Shown one piece after another: positions 16,198 through 25,973 of a stretch of 64,000 bases of DNA. The translations under genes and the position numbers were made by a program. The stretch covers positions 1 to 64,000 of the forward strand of contig NZ_SOZA01000017.1 in the NCBI RefSeq assembly GCF_004519305.1, written 5' to 3'. Under the pieces are notes generated by a model. It saw only the letters and a list, made by a program, of their open reading frames with translations. It was not told where the DNA came from and did no database searches. Every line of letters starts with the position of its first letter. The first letter of the stretch is position 1. This stretch comes from Pseudomonas sp. RIT623. Its GTDB lineage: Bacteria; Pseudomonadota; Gammaproteobacteria; Pseudomonadales; Pseudomonadaceae.

Positions 16198-17898
16198 ATG
16201 TGGTACCGGTTTGCTCCTGCTCGTCGCTTTTCGTTGTCCGTCGCGCTGTCGTGCTTGTGCGTCGGCGTCACCCAGGCGGATACCCCAGGCCAGGAAGTGC
16301 TGCGCCAACAGCAACAGCAGCAACAGGACCTGCAACAACTGCAACTCGAACAGCGTCGCCGGCAACTGGAGCGGGGTGCCTTCTCCACCCCAGGCACGCC
16401 CCCGGCGCCCGCGCCAAGCGTCGCCCCGGACAGCCAATGTTGGCCGTTGGCCGGGGTTCGCCTCGGTGGCGTCACGCTGATCGATCGCGCCCGTCTCGAG
16501 GCCCGTATCCAGCCGCTGCTGGCGCCCTGCATGGGCGTCGGCCAGATCAACCACCTGCTGGCGACCATCACCGCGGTGTACCTGGAGCAGGGTTATGTCG
16601 CCAGCCGGCCGTACCTGAACCGCGCCCCGGCCGCCGGCCAGTCGCTGGATATCCTGGTTGACGAAGGCTACGTCGAGGCCATCGAGCTGGCCGATCAGCA
16701 ACTGCCGGTGTCGTTGGCCGGCGCCTTCCCCGGCATGCTCGGCGAGCCGTTGAACCTGCGTGACCTGGAGCAGGGCCTGGACCAGCTGAACCGCCTGCGC
16801 TCGGTCGACCTCGGCGCGGATATTGCCCCCGGCAGCCAGCCGGGCGCCTCGCGGATCATCCTGCGCCCGCGCAGCGCCGGGCAGCCGCGGGTGGCCTTGG
16901 GCCTGGGCCTGGACAACCTCGGCAGCGCCAGTACCGGGCGTGATCGGCGGGTACTGAGCCTGAGCCTGGACAACCCGCTGGCGCTCAACGACCTGCTCAG
17001 CCTCAGTGCCAGCGACACCCTCAACCAGGGTGAGCGCTATAGCCGCAATGCCAGCCTGTACTACGCCATCCCCTACGGCTACTGGACCTTCAGCCTGTTC
17101 GCCAGCCACGCCGAATACAGCGCGCCGGTCAAGCTCAGCAGCCTGACCCTGCACAGCCGCGGCATCACCGACCAGCTCAGCCTGCGCGGTGAGCGTGTGC
17201 TCTGGCGCGACCAGCGCCATCAGCTGAGCGCCAACCTGCAACTGGCGCACAAGGATGTCGACAGCGAGTTCGCCAAGGTGCGCCTGGATGTGCAAAGCCC
17301 GACCCTCAGCGTGGCGGAAGCCGGGCTCAACCTGTTCTGGCTCGACCGCGCGGTATGGAACTTCGACCTCAACTATGCCCAGGGCCTACGTTGGTTCGGC
17401 GCTGACGACGACGCCCAGCGGGTGGTCGCCAACTTGCCCAAGGCGCAGTTCCACAAGTACCGCGCGGGCCTCAGCCAGTGGCGCAACGGCCAATTCGGCG
17501 ACCAGGCCTGGCAGTGGCAGAGCCAGCTCAACGTGCAGTACAGCCCCGATCCTTTGCCGGCCATCGAGCAGTTGCTCGGAACCGACGATTCCGCCGTGCG
17601 CGGCTACCGGGTCAGCAGTATTTCCGGGGCCAGCGGAGCGGTCTGGCGTAACACCCTGCGCTTGGGGCAACGCCCCGCCGGGCCCTTGAGCATCACCCCG
17701 CGACTGGGGCTGGACCACGGTTGGATCAAGGCCGACCACGGCGCCCCGATGCAGCACCTCAGCGCTGCCAGCCTCGGCGTCAACCTGGGCTGGAAAGGCC
17801 TGCAACTGGACTTCGACTACCAGCGCAGCCTGAGCACCCCCAGTGGCAACCACCGCGAACCGGAAGTCTGGCTGTTCAGGGCCGGCCTGCAGATCTGA
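16198..17898 (+). CDS. TpsB: outer-membrane two-partner secretion transporter (ShlB/FhaC family)
   Basis: 566 residues from ATG 16198; a GTG at 16171 is less likely. Signal peptide, then a Gln-rich linker (QQQQQQQDLQQLQLEQRR) and POTRA domains (~80-220: 'CWPLAGVRLGGVTLIDRARLE', 'GQINHLLATITAVYLEQGYVASRPYLN', 'ILVDEGYVEAIEL'), and a 16-strand barrel with the diagnostic 'AVRGYRVSS' of the L6 loop near residue 466. Exports the TpsA exoprotein encoded 55 bp downstream. No ribosome site stronger than AGG is visible before the ATG. Confidence 0.94.
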   Translation: MWYRFAPARRFSLSVALSCLCVGVTQADTPGQEVLRQQQQQQQDLQQLQLEQRRRQLERGAFSTPGTPPAPAPSVAPDSQCWPLAGVRLGGVTLIDRARLEARIQPLLAPCMGVGQINHLLATITAVYLEQGYVASRPYLNRAPAAGQSLDILVDEGYVEAIELADQQLPVSLAGAFPGMLGEPLNLRDLEQGLDQLNRLRSVDLGADIAPGSQPGASRIILRPRSAGQPRVALGLGLDNLGSASTGRDRRVLSLSLDNPLALNDLLSLSASDTLNQGERYSRNASLYYAIPYGYWTFSLFASHAEYSAPVKLSSLTLHSRGITDQLSLRGERVLWRDQRHQLSANLQLAHKDVDSEFAKVRLDVQSPTLSVAEAGLNLFWLDRAVWNFDLNYAQGLRWFGADDDAQRVVANLPKAQFHKYRAGLSQWRNGQFGDQAWQWQSQLNVQYSPDPLPAIEQLLGTDDSAVRGYRVSSISGASGAVWRNTLRLGQRPAGPLSITPRLGLDHGWIKADHGAPMQHLSAASLGVNLGWKGLQLDFDYQRSLSTPSGNHREPEVWLFRAGLQI

Positions 17899-17953
17899 GC
17901 GGGGCAAACCTATGTGCAATGGCTACATGGGCAACAACTATGGAGAGTGACCT

Positions 17954-20900
17954 ATGACGATGAAACCCTTTGCCTTCAAGCTGTCCCCCCAGGGCCGGCT
18001 GCGTTGGGCGATTGCCAGCCTGTTCCTCACGGCCAGCCTGCCACAGGCCCTGGCCGCCGGGGTGGTGGTGGCGCCTGGCCCCGGTGGCAGCGCGCAACTG
18101 CAAACCCAGGGTGGCGTGCCGATCGTCAACATCGTCGCGCCCAACGGCGCGGGGCTGTCGCACAACCAGTTCCTCGACTACAACGTCGACCGCCAGGGCC
18201 TGGTGCTGAACAACGCCTTGCAGGCCGGCAATTCGCAACTGGCCGGGCAACTGGCGGCCAACCCGCAGTTCAACGGCCAGGCGGCCAGCGTGATCCTCAA
18301 CGAGGTGGTCAGCCGCAACCCGTCGGCCATCAACGGTGCCCAGGAAATCTTCGGCCGCGCTGCCGATTATGTGCTGGCCAACCCCAACGGCATCTCGGTC
18401 AACGGCGCCAGCTTCATCAACACGCCCAACGCCAGCCTGGTGGTGGGCCGCCCCGAGGTGAACGACGGCAAGCTGCGGGCCCTGGGCACCACGGATGCCA
18501 GTGGGCAGTTGCAGGTGCAGGGCGCCGGCCTGCGCAATGACGGCGGCTCGGTCAACCTGATCGCCCCGCGCATCGACAGCCAGGGCCGTCTCGATGCCCG
18601 TGACCAGCTCAACCTGACCGTCGGCCGCCAGCAGGTCGACTACGCCAGCGGCCAGGTCACCGCGGTGGATCCGGCCGCGGCCAGCGGCGAGCGGCGCATC
18701 GACGCCAGCCTGTTCGGCGCCATGCAGGCCGGGCGCATCAATATCGTCAGCACCGCCGAGGGTGCGGGCGTGCGGGTAGGCCCGGCACAGCTCAGCGGGC
18801 GTGACGGGGTGAGCATCCAGTCCGCCGGTGACCTCGATGTCCGCGGCGAGGCCGTGGCCGACAGCCTGCAAGCCAACCGCGCCGGTATCCACAGCAGCCA
18901 GGGCGATGTCGGGCTGCGCAGCGCCCACGACCTGACCCTGGCAGCGGCCGACGTGCACGGCCGCGACGTCAAGCTCGACGCCGGGCGTAACCTCACCCTG
19001 AACACGGTACAGAGCCGCAAGCTCCAGGAAAAACGCGAGAACTGGCGCAGCGGCGCGCTGGGCATCGACTGGGAAACCTACCAGCGCACCTCCACCGACA
19101 GCGATACCCGCGAGCACGGCAGCCAGGTGCTGGCCCAGCGCGATGCGCGGCTCAGCGCGGGGCAGGACGCCCAACTGACCGGTGCCCACGTCGAGGCCGC
19201 CGGCCACCTCGGCATCGACAGCGGCGCCGACCTGCGCCTGGCGGCCGCCACCGAGCAGCATGTCGAGACCGACCAGGGCAAGCACACCAAGGGCTTCTGG
19301 AAGGCCGACTGGGACAAGCGCAGCGAAGAGCAGCGCAGCGTCACCAGCCAGCTCAAGGGCGGCGATATCGCCCTCAAGGCCAAGGGCACCGTGGCCACCG
19401 AAGGCGCCCAGTTGAGCAGCGGCCAGGACATCCGCATCGCCGCCAAGCAGGTGCAGCTCGGGACCGCTTTGCGCACCAACGCGCGCAACAGCCATGACCA
19501 GCAGAGCAAGTTCTTTGGCATCAGCCACAACGAGGCCAGCCAAGGCAACCGCGAGAGCACCGCGGTGCGCAGCGAGCTGGTGGCTGGCGGCACCCTGGGC
19601 CTGAGCAGCGGCGAGAACATCGATGTGGTCGGCGCCACGGTCAAGGCCGCTGGCGCGTTGAACGCCGAGGCCGGCGGTGACGTGAAACTCAGCGCCGCCG
19701 AAGACACCCGCGAGCACAGCGCCAGCGGCAACAGCCGTGGCTTCGTCGCCTCGGCCAAGGAAACCGCGCCGGGTGCCGGGCAGTACCGTGCCGGTATCGC
19801 CTATGTCAGCGAGAAACACAGCAGCAGTGGCACCGAGGTCAACCAGCACGGCGCCCACCTTAGCGGCAGCGCGGTGCAGGTCAGTGCCGGCAACGAGCTG
19901 GCGGTCAAGGGCTCGACGGTCCAGTCCAGCGCGGGCGACACCACCCTGAGCGGCAAGCAAGTGTCGCTGCTGGCCGGGCAGGATCAGCGCAGCGACAGCG
20001 CCGACAGCAGCCGTACCGCGGGCGGTGTCTACCTCACCGGTGGCCTTGATCGCGCCGGTGGCGGTGTCGATTTCTCCCACGCCAGCAGCCAGGACAGCAG
20101 CAGTGCCAGCACGGCCAAGACCAGCAGCGTGCACAGCAGCGGCACGCTCACCGTCAACGCCGGCAACCTGCTGAGCGAAGGCGCGCAGGTCGCCAGTGGC
20201 AAGGGCCTGAGCCTGACCGCCGACAGCGTCGACAACCGTGCCGCCAGCGACAGCAAGACCAGCAGCCACCAGCAGAGCAGCTGGACGGCGGATGTCGGCG
20301 TCAACGCCGAGTACAAGGAGATCGCCCGGCCCATCGCCGGCGTGGTCAGCGATGTGGTGAATGGCAAGGTCTCGGTCAAGGACGCGCTCGACGGCAAGCT
20401 GCCGGTCAAGGAAGTGGGCGACGTGCTGCAAGGCAAGACTTCGGTAACCGCGGCGCTGTCGCAGATCGGCTCGGCGAACGTCGGCGTCGACGTGGCGCTG
20501 GGCCACGCCAGCCAGGCCAGCAGCGAGCAGTCGAGCAAGGCGGTGGTCGGCACCTTCGCAGGGCAGAGCGTCGAGTTGAACGTCGCCGGCAAGCTGCGCG
20601 ACCAGGGCACCCAGTACCAGGCCAGCAATGGCGCACTCACGATCAAGGCCGACAGCGTGCAGGCCGAGGCGGCCCGCGATAGCCATGCCAGCAGCAGCCA
20701 GCAGGTCACGGCCAATGTCAGCGGCCGGGTCTACACCAAGACCGGCTCGGATGTGAACGTGACCGCCGCCGGCTCCGGCAGCAACGAACACTCCAGCCGC
20801 GACAGTTCCACCGCAGTGGTGGCGAGCTACGGCGCCAGCCAGGGTGTGGACATCCAGGCCGCGGGCAACGCCAGCTTCGAAGGCAGTCGCCTCGACGGCG

Positions 20901-22141
20901 GCCAGGCTGGCGTGACCGTGGGCAGCGGCGGCGACCTGGCGCTGAACCAGGCCAGCAACCAGGTGCGCAGCGACAGCACCCGCGTGGGCGGTGGCGCCTC
21001 GCTGACGGTCAGCAGCCTGCCGACCGGCACTACCGACCTGGGCGGCAGCGTCCAGTTCGAGCACGGCGCCAGCCACAGCGATGAGAGCAAGGCCCAGGTG
21101 GCGAGCATCAGCGGCAATGGCCCGGTGCGCCTGAACAGTGGCGGCAACCAGACCGTGCAAGGCGCCCGCGTCGAGGTGAGTGGCCCGGTCGAACTCAAGG
21201 CCGGCGGCAAGCTCGACCTGCAGGCCGCCAGCGACAGCCGCAGCGTGACCGGTCACCAGGTTGACCTTGGCTTGAACCTGGGCGGCAAGTCGGTCAGCGG
21301 CGAGCAGGGCAGCACCCTGAGCGGCAACCTGGGTGGCCACATCAAGGCCGGGCAGACGCGCGAGTCGGCCAACACCCTCAGCGGCGGCCAGCTGGCGTCA
21401 CGCGACTCGGTCAGCCTCGAGGGTGGTTCGCTGCATGCCCAGGGTACCCAGGTTACCGGACCGCAGGTCAAGCTGAGCGCCGGCGCGGGCGGCGTGCTGC
21501 TGGAGTCGGCGCAATCCACCCAGGGTCGTGGCAACTGGGGTGTCGAGCTCAATGCCGGCGGCAACCTCAGCCGCGAGACGCCTGCCGGCGCCGAGCAGCC
21601 GGGCAAGCCGGTCTACGGCTTCGACCTGGGGGCCAAGGGGCAGCTCGATTACCTGCAGGCCAGCACCCAGCAGAACAGCCGGGTCAGTGCTGGGCAGGTG
21701 GTGCTGAACAGCGCCGGAACCACGCAGCTCAGCGGCGCGCGGGTCGAAGGCCAGCTCAGCGGCCAGCGCCAGGGCGGCGTCAGTGTCGCGGAGCGCCAGG
21801 ACACCATCACCTCGGCCCGTCTCGACCTGGGCCTGGGCCTGACCGGCAAGCCGGGTGAGGCCAAGGACGGCGAGCAACCCAGCGGGCTCGACTACAAGCC
21901 GGCCTTCGACGCCCAGGGCGAGTTCCTGCGCAAGGCCAGCGTGAAGGAGGTTTCGGGCGTGGTTGACGGGCAGGGCGCCCTGGTTACCGGAGCCAGCGTC
22001 AAGCCGGTCAACTACGAGGTCAAGGCCACCCTCGACCAGCCGAAGGCGTCGGAGCTGGCGCTGCCGAGTGTGTCGTTGGAAGAGGGCAAGGTGAAGGTCG
22101 GGCCACTGACGATCGAAGGGCGCACCGACAAACTGATTTAA
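17954..22141 (+). CDS. TpsA: filamentous-haemagglutinin-type exoprotein without recognisable toxin tip
   Basis: 1395 residues. Signal peptide to about residue 35, then the TPS secretion domain (~36-290) with 'SVILNEVVSRNPSAINGAQEIFGRAADYVLANPNGISVNGASF' motifs. The rest is Gly/Ser/Asn-rich beta-helix made of haemagglutinin repeats ('..VQLSAGN.L...GS.V.S..G...L.'), recurring about every 50-60 residues. The end ('LEEGKVKVGPLTIEGRTDKLI') has no VENN/DUF637 pretoxin module and no known C-terminal toxin, so this looks like an adhesin or a shortened CDI-like protein. The 215-bp gap downstream has no ORF. A ribosome site GGAGAG lies 8 bases before the ATG. Confidence 0.93.
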   Translation: MTMKPFAFKLSPQGRLRWAIASLFLTASLPQALAAGVVVAPGPGGSAQLQTQGGVPIVNIVAPNGAGLSHNQFLDYNVDRQGLVLNNALQAGNSQLAGQLAANPQFNGQAASVILNEVVSRNPSAINGAQEIFGRAADYVLANPNGISVNGASFINTPNASLVVGRPEVNDGKLRALGTTDASGQLQVQGAGLRNDGGSVNLIAPRIDSQGRLDARDQLNLTVGRQQVDYASGQVTAVDPAAASGERRIDASLFGAMQAGRINIVSTAEGAGVRVGPAQLSGRDGVSIQSAGDLDVRGEAVADSLQANRAGIHSSQGDVGLRSAHDLTLAAADVHGRDVKLDAGRNLTLNTVQSRKLQEKRENWRSGALGIDWETYQRTSTDSDTREHGSQVLAQRDARLSAGQDAQLTGAHVEAAGHLGIDSGADLRLAAATEQHVETDQGKHTKGFWKADWDKRSEEQRSVTSQLKGGDIALKAKGTVATEGAQLSSGQDIRIAAKQVQLGTALRTNARNSHDQQSKFFGISHNEASQGNRESTAVRSELVAGGTLGLSSGENIDVVGATVKAAGALNAEAGGDVKLSAAEDTREHSASGNSRGFVASAKETAPGAGQYRAGIAYVSEKHSSSGTEVNQHGAHLSGSAVQVSAGNELAVKGSTVQSSAGDTTLSGKQVSLLAGQDQRSDSADSSRTAGGVYLTGGLDRAGGGVDFSHASSQDSSSASTAKTSSVHSSGTLTVNAGNLLSEGAQVASGKGLSLTADSVDNRAASDSKTSSHQQSSWTADVGVNAEYKEIARPIAGVVSDVVNGKVSVKDALDGKLPVKEVGDVLQGKTSVTAALSQIGSANVGVDVALGHASQASSEQSSKAVVGTFAGQSVELNVAGKLRDQGTQYQASNGALTIKADSVQAEAARDSHASSSQQVTANVSGRVYTKTGSDVNVTAAGSGSNEHSSRDSSTAVVASYGASQGVDIQAAGNASFEGSRLDGGQAGVTVGSGGDLALNQASNQVRSDSTRVGGGASLTVSSLPTGTTDLGGSVQFEHGASHSDESKAQVASISGNGPVRLNSGGNQTVQGARVEVSGPVELKAGGKLDLQAASDSRSVTGHQVDLGLNLGGKSVSGEQGSTLSGNLGGHIKAGQTRESANTLSGGQLASRDSVSLEGGSLHAQGTQVTGPQVKLSAGAGGVLLESAQSTQGRGNWGVELNAGGNLSRETPAGAEQPGKPVYGFDLGAKGQLDYLQASTQQNSRVSAGQVVLNSAGTTQLSGARVEGQLSGQRQGGVSVAERQDTITSARLDLGLGLTGKPGEAKDGEQPSGLDYKPAFDAQGEFLRKASVKEVSGVVDGQGALVTGASVKPVNYEVKATLDQPKASELALPSVSLEEGKVKVGPLTIEGRTDKLI

Positions 22142-22356
22142 CGCCTCATCTGGTGGTGGTTGGTCCTCTTGCATTGGACTCAGGTCTTTTGCAAGAGCGC
22201 CATCACCGCAGGTTCGCTCCCAAGGCGGACGCCTGATATCCCCCAATTACCCTCAATTCGAGTATGGCTTTTTGCCATGCTCTCGCGCTATCTTGCGAAA
22301 TTTGGGCGAGTGCTCGGAGCCAGCCACTGCTGTTCGCCAGGTTGGTTTGCTAATTG

Positions 22357-24915
22357 ATGGGATTCAAAACGATGGACCGACATCAAAAAGACATCGACTG
22401 GCTCGGTGATGATGCGCCTCTGGCCCCAGTTGTGCGTGCCGCACTGGGCATTTTGCTGGAGGCTGGCGATTGGCGGTGGTGGGATGATCCTTCCCTGCTC
22501 GATGGATGTCTTGAGAGGGCATTGTCTGGCCATCTGCCGGCCAAATGGGGGGGCGACTCCACTGTATGGCACGCTGAACGTTGGCTGGATCCCGCTCTTG
22601 CGGTCATGCTCGCTGAGGCATTTGTCCAGCATCCGCGTTTTGCGTCCTTGAAAATCAGGGTGGTGAGATCGGTCTGGGCATGGAAGGAAAGCGATAGCCT
22701 GGCAGGCGAGATGCTCAGTGCAATTACAGCCGAGCTGGCGGCGCTTGTGGGCGTCGGGCAGGTGTTCCCGGAGTGGCAGCGCAATGCTAGGCCACGTTAT
22801 CCAGAGGTGACAGGTTCTCAACAGCAAAAATGTGTGGTCAGTGCCCCCTCCCAGGTTTATTCCGCAGATGGGTGGCGTGCAGGTTTTGCCCTGCACGCTC
22901 GCTGGGAGCCCGATGCGACCCTTGCTGACATCGTGATTACTGACTCCGTGGCTGCACTGTATAAACTAACTGCGGCGCGCTTGGTCGTAATCTACGACAT
23001 GCCTGTTGATCGTGCATTTTCCCAGGTGAATGTATTGCGCAGTAGGTTGTGCGCGCAGTGCGCCGTGCATGTAAGTGCGCAGGAGGGAGGGGTCAAGCCT
23101 TGGCTCGAGGGGCTGATCGAGGCGTGGGCCGAGGGCAAGACCTTTGCGCAGGCCCTCGCTATAACATCCGACCTCACCGGTATAACGGCGCAGGTATTGG
23201 CCTCCACGCAGACCTTCATGATCAGTCGCCACGTATTCCCAGGTGGGGCTGATAGGCCGCGTGGCAAACATGTTCGTGAAGACGATACTGAGCTGATCAG
23301 TATCGAAAAATCGGCAAGATTGATTGCGGGTAGGGCGGGCGAGTCTGCCTTGCAAGCGCCAGTGCCTCCTCCTGTTGAACGGGTTCTTGATGTCTGGGCG
23401 TCGCAAAATGCCAGACGTGCCAGTCACTGGCCGCTGAAAGGAGCGGTCAATATTGCGGTGCAGATCTGTGTCAAGTCGCCCCTTAGAGATCGCCAGTTAC
23501 CGTTTCCAGACGACAAAGTCGCATGGGAGGGGGACAGCAAAGTCCTGCAGGTGCATATGTTCGAGTACGCACGAGCGCCGCAGACCCTTGAGTTGACGTT
23601 ACCTAGAAAAGGCAATTCACCGGTGCTGCAATTCACCCGTGAACCCACGGAAGGTCCTGTTGACCTGCGTTTCATGGTGACCGACGGCGCGCAGATCCTG
23701 CAAACAGCCAGGCTCAATGCAGCACCAGGCGAAACGATCCAGTTCTCGATTGAAAATATCATTTCGCCTCTGCTGGACAGGAAAAAGCGCTTTGATGTTG
23801 GCCTGTTGGTTAACCAGAGCCTCGGTGATCAACCCAGCGTGACTATCATCAGCGGAACCGGTGAGGCCACCTTACATCCTTTATTTGGGCACGAGACTGG
23901 CGAGGCGCGCGATCGCTTGCTCCAAGCCCTGCAGCAGGCGGTGGCCAACCCTAGTGCTGATCTGAGGCCGTTGCTGATAAAGCTTGCTGACCTCGGTGCA
24001 CTGTTCCATCGGCATATCAAGGCGGCCGCCCCTGATTGGCCCGGATGCGGCGGACGTCTGCAGTTGGTGACGCAAAGCGATGCATTTTTTCCTATTGAGT
24101 ATCTCTACGATGGGGTGACGGTAGAGTCGCCCGATGCGCCCTTGTGTTCAGAGCGTGCGCATTGCTTGACGGCCGGGGAAGCGAAACCGGGATGTGAGTG
24201 GCGTGGGAGTGGTGAAGTACTTTGTCCCATGGGGTTTCTTGGCGTGTCCGGCGTCATTGAGCGGCATACCTGGCAAGCGGGGCTGGAGCCTCGGCAATGG
24301 ACCAGGCACCCGCGGCAGCGCATCGATGACTTGTCGAGGATCGCCTTTACCGCGAGCGACCAGGCCGATCGCTTTAGAGATGCTGACGTGCATCCACATG
24401 AAGTCGTGCGTATCGCGACAATCGAGTCGGCGCTGGGCGTGAAGCGAATCAGCGACTGGGGAAGTTGGAAAGACCATATACAGCACGCATCGCCATCCCT
24501 TTTATTGATGGTGGTCCATTTGAGTGAGTCTAAGGTGCATACCGGCGCAGGTGATCAACTGATGCTCTCAGGGATGGGCGTGAAACACGTTGGCCGTGCC
24601 CCCGTGGTGGTCGCGATTGGTTGTTCCAGTGGGCTGGGTGAAATACTCGGGGGTAGCTTGCCGGCCATTCTCAAGCGCAATGGTGTCAGCGTCGTGATTG
24701 CGGCGATGACCCAACTACTGGGTCGGCATGCTAATCGTGTGGCGCGTGACCTGGCTGACCATTTGCGCAATGCCGCGCAAGCGCCGGGTTCGAGCTATGT
24801 CGGCGATATCGTCAGCCGTTTGCGGCGCCAGCTGTTGGCGGATGATCTGGCCCTTGGTTTGGCCGTAGTGGCGTTCGGCGACGCCGATATCGTGCTTGGC
24901 AGGCAGTCTGTCTAG
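22357..24915 (+). CDS. CHAT-domain (caspase-like) protein
   Basis: 852 residues from ATG 22357 (an ATG at 22372 is also possible; no strong ribosome site). Three parts. Residues ~1-340 are unrecognised. Residues ~360-455 look like a beta-sandwich ('VNIAVQICVKS', 'KVLQVHMFEYARAPQTLELTLP', 'VDLRFMVTDGAQILQTARLNA'). Residues ~550-852 fit a CHAT protease fold: 'FFPIEYLYDG' (~578), His721 in 'LLLMVVHLSES', Cys756 in 'VVVAIGCSSGLG', then 'LPAILKRNGVSVVIAAMTQLLGRHANRVARDLADHL'. The His/Cys pair is the catalytic dyad pattern of the caspase-HetF/CHAT group. Codon use is more A/T-rich than TpsA upstream, suggesting separate acquisition. The MBL gene follows after 8 bp. Identity as a protease is inference from the dyad and layout. 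Confidence 0.75.
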   Translation: MGFKTMDRHQKDIDWLGDDAPLAPVVRAALGILLEAGDWRWWDDPSLLDGCLERALSGHLPAKWGGDSTVWHAERWLDPALAVMLAEAFVQHPRFASLKIRVVRSVWAWKESDSLAGEMLSAITAELAALVGVGQVFPEWQRNARPRYPEVTGSQQQKCVVSAPSQVYSADGWRAGFALHARWEPDATLADIVITDSVAALYKLTAARLVVIYDMPVDRAFSQVNVLRSRLCAQCAVHVSAQEGGVKPWLEGLIEAWAEGKTFAQALAITSDLTGITAQVLASTQTFMISRHVFPGGADRPRGKHVREDDTELISIEKSARLIAGRAGESALQAPVPPPVERVLDVWASQNARRASHWPLKGAVNIAVQICVKSPLRDRQLPFPDDKVAWEGDSKVLQVHMFEYARAPQTLELTLPRKGNSPVLQFTREPTEGPVDLRFMVTDGAQILQTARLNAAPGETIQFSIENIISPLLDRKKRFDVGLLVNQSLGDQPSVTIISGTGEATLHPLFGHETGEARDRLLQALQQAVANPSADLRPLLIKLADLGALFHRHIKAAAPDWPGCGGRLQLVTQSDAFFPIEYLYDGVTVESPDAPLCSERAHCLTAGEAKPGCEWRGSGEVLCPMGFLGVSGVIERHTWQAGLEPRQWTRHPRQRIDDLSRIAFTASDQADRFRDADVHPHEVVRIATIESALGVKRISDWGSWKDHIQHASPSLLLMVVHLSESKVHTGAGDQLMLSGMGVKHVGRAPVVVAIGCSSGLGEILGGSLPAILKRNGVSVVIAAMTQLLGRHANRVARDLADHLRNAAQAPGSSYVGDIVSRLRRQLLADDLALGLAVVAFGDADIVLGRQSV

Positions 24916-24923
24916 GGGGCGCT

Positions 24924-25967
24924 ATGTTTCGAATCAAAGCCATTCAGGTTGAAGAGGGTGATGCACTGTTGGTCAGCTATGGCGATAGCCAGTCGCCAAG
25001 GCACCTACTGATTGATGGTGGGCCTGTCGGCTCTCGGGACAACTTGGTGGCGGTACTGGCTGCGGAGCGGGTCGATGGCAAGCTGCAGTTGGAGGCCTTG
25101 GTCATCACTCACTATGACCAGGACCACATCCAGGGCGTGATCGAACTACTCGAAGAGATGCCGTCCTGGCTGGTCATTCATGATGTGTGGTTCAACGGTT
25201 ACCATCACGTGCAACCACCGGATCTTCTTGGGTCGGCGCAAGGCGATAGGTTGTCGGCGTTGATTCGAAGCCTGGGGTTGCGATGGAATGCTAGCTTTCT
25301 CGGGGCGCGAGACGGCAGAGAAGGTCCGGCGATTAGGCAGGACACCGCTGCCATCAAGTTGGCTGATGAACTTGAGGTATGTGTATTGTCTCCTGACGAG
25401 GCCGGGCTCCACGCCCTGGCGGCACAGTGGCACAACCCTTCATCTGTCCCGTCCGAGCCGGATGACGCGCCGGAGGATCTGCTGGGGCGCAACGATTCAT
25501 GGCCCCCTGGTTCGTTCAAGACGTATGGTGGTGAGTCTCGGTCTGATCCGTCGGTCCCGAACCGTAGCAGTATCGCTTTGCTCCTGACATTTAAGGAAAA
25601 GCGCATGTTGTTGGCTGCGGACGCCTGGTGTGCCGTGGTCAAGCGTGGCCTGGACAAACACCTGCTTTATGATGAACCGATCGATTTGCTGAAGGTTTCC
25701 CACCATGGCAGCAAGGGCAATACTGATCGCTCTCTGTTGGCCAGGATCAGGTGCAAGCGCTTCCTTATCAGTACCAGCGGCAAAACTCACAAGCATCCGG
25801 ACCATGACTTGATGGGGCGATTGCTTGCAGACCGCAACACGCCCGAGATCTACTTCAACTATGCGCAGGCATGGGCCAGTGACCAATTGTCAGTGCCAGC
25901 AGATTGGCCGAGTTATGTCGCTCACGGCCCCGTGGCTAACGATTGCTATGTCCAGGTAGATCTGTAA
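24924..25967 (+). CDS. Metallo-beta-lactamase-fold hydrolase (ComEC/Rec2-like MBL)
   Basis: 347 residues, starting 8 bp after the CHAT gene with GGGGG upstream, so operonic. MBL core: 'HLLIDGGPVGSRDN', metal motif 'ITHYDQDHIQG' (H63-x-D65-x-D67-H68), 'PNRSSIALLLTFKEKRMLLAADAW' with the metal-binding Asp, and 'IDLLKVSHHGSKGN' with the His of the last metal site, ending in 'TSGKTHKHPDHDLM'. The 'HHGS' and 'NRSSIALLL' blocks match the MBL domain of ComEC and related free-standing nuclease/hydrolase proteins. No signal peptide. Probably a cytoplasmic metal-dependent hydrolase or nuclease working with the CHAT protein; target unknown. Confidence 0.85.
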   Translation: MFRIKAIQVEEGDALLVSYGDSQSPRHLLIDGGPVGSRDNLVAVLAAERVDGKLQLEALVITHYDQDHIQGVIELLEEMPSWLVIHDVWFNGYHHVQPPDLLGSAQGDRLSALIRSLGLRWNASFLGARDGREGPAIRQDTAAIKLADELEVCVLSPDEAGLHALAAQWHNPSSVPSEPDDAPEDLLGRNDSWPPGSFKTYGGESRSDPSVPNRSSIALLLTFKEKRMLLAADAWCAVVKRGLDKHLLYDEPIDLLKVSHHGSKGNTDRSLLARIRCKRFLISTSGKTHKHPDHDLMGRLLADRNTPEIYFNYAQAWASDQLSVPADWPSYVAHGPVANDCYVQVDL

Positions 25968-25973
25968 TTCAGC

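Noticed and set aside
17876..21340. Minus-strand open frame of 1154 codons opposite TpsA
   Set aside because: Ala/Gly/Val/Leu-rich shadow of the repetitive exoprotein gene; no ribosome site or family, while TpsA has signal peptide and TPS domain.
21900..22356. A CDI-type toxin/immunity cassette at the end of TpsA
   Set aside because: No VENN motif, no toxin domain and no small immunity ORF in the 215-bp gap.
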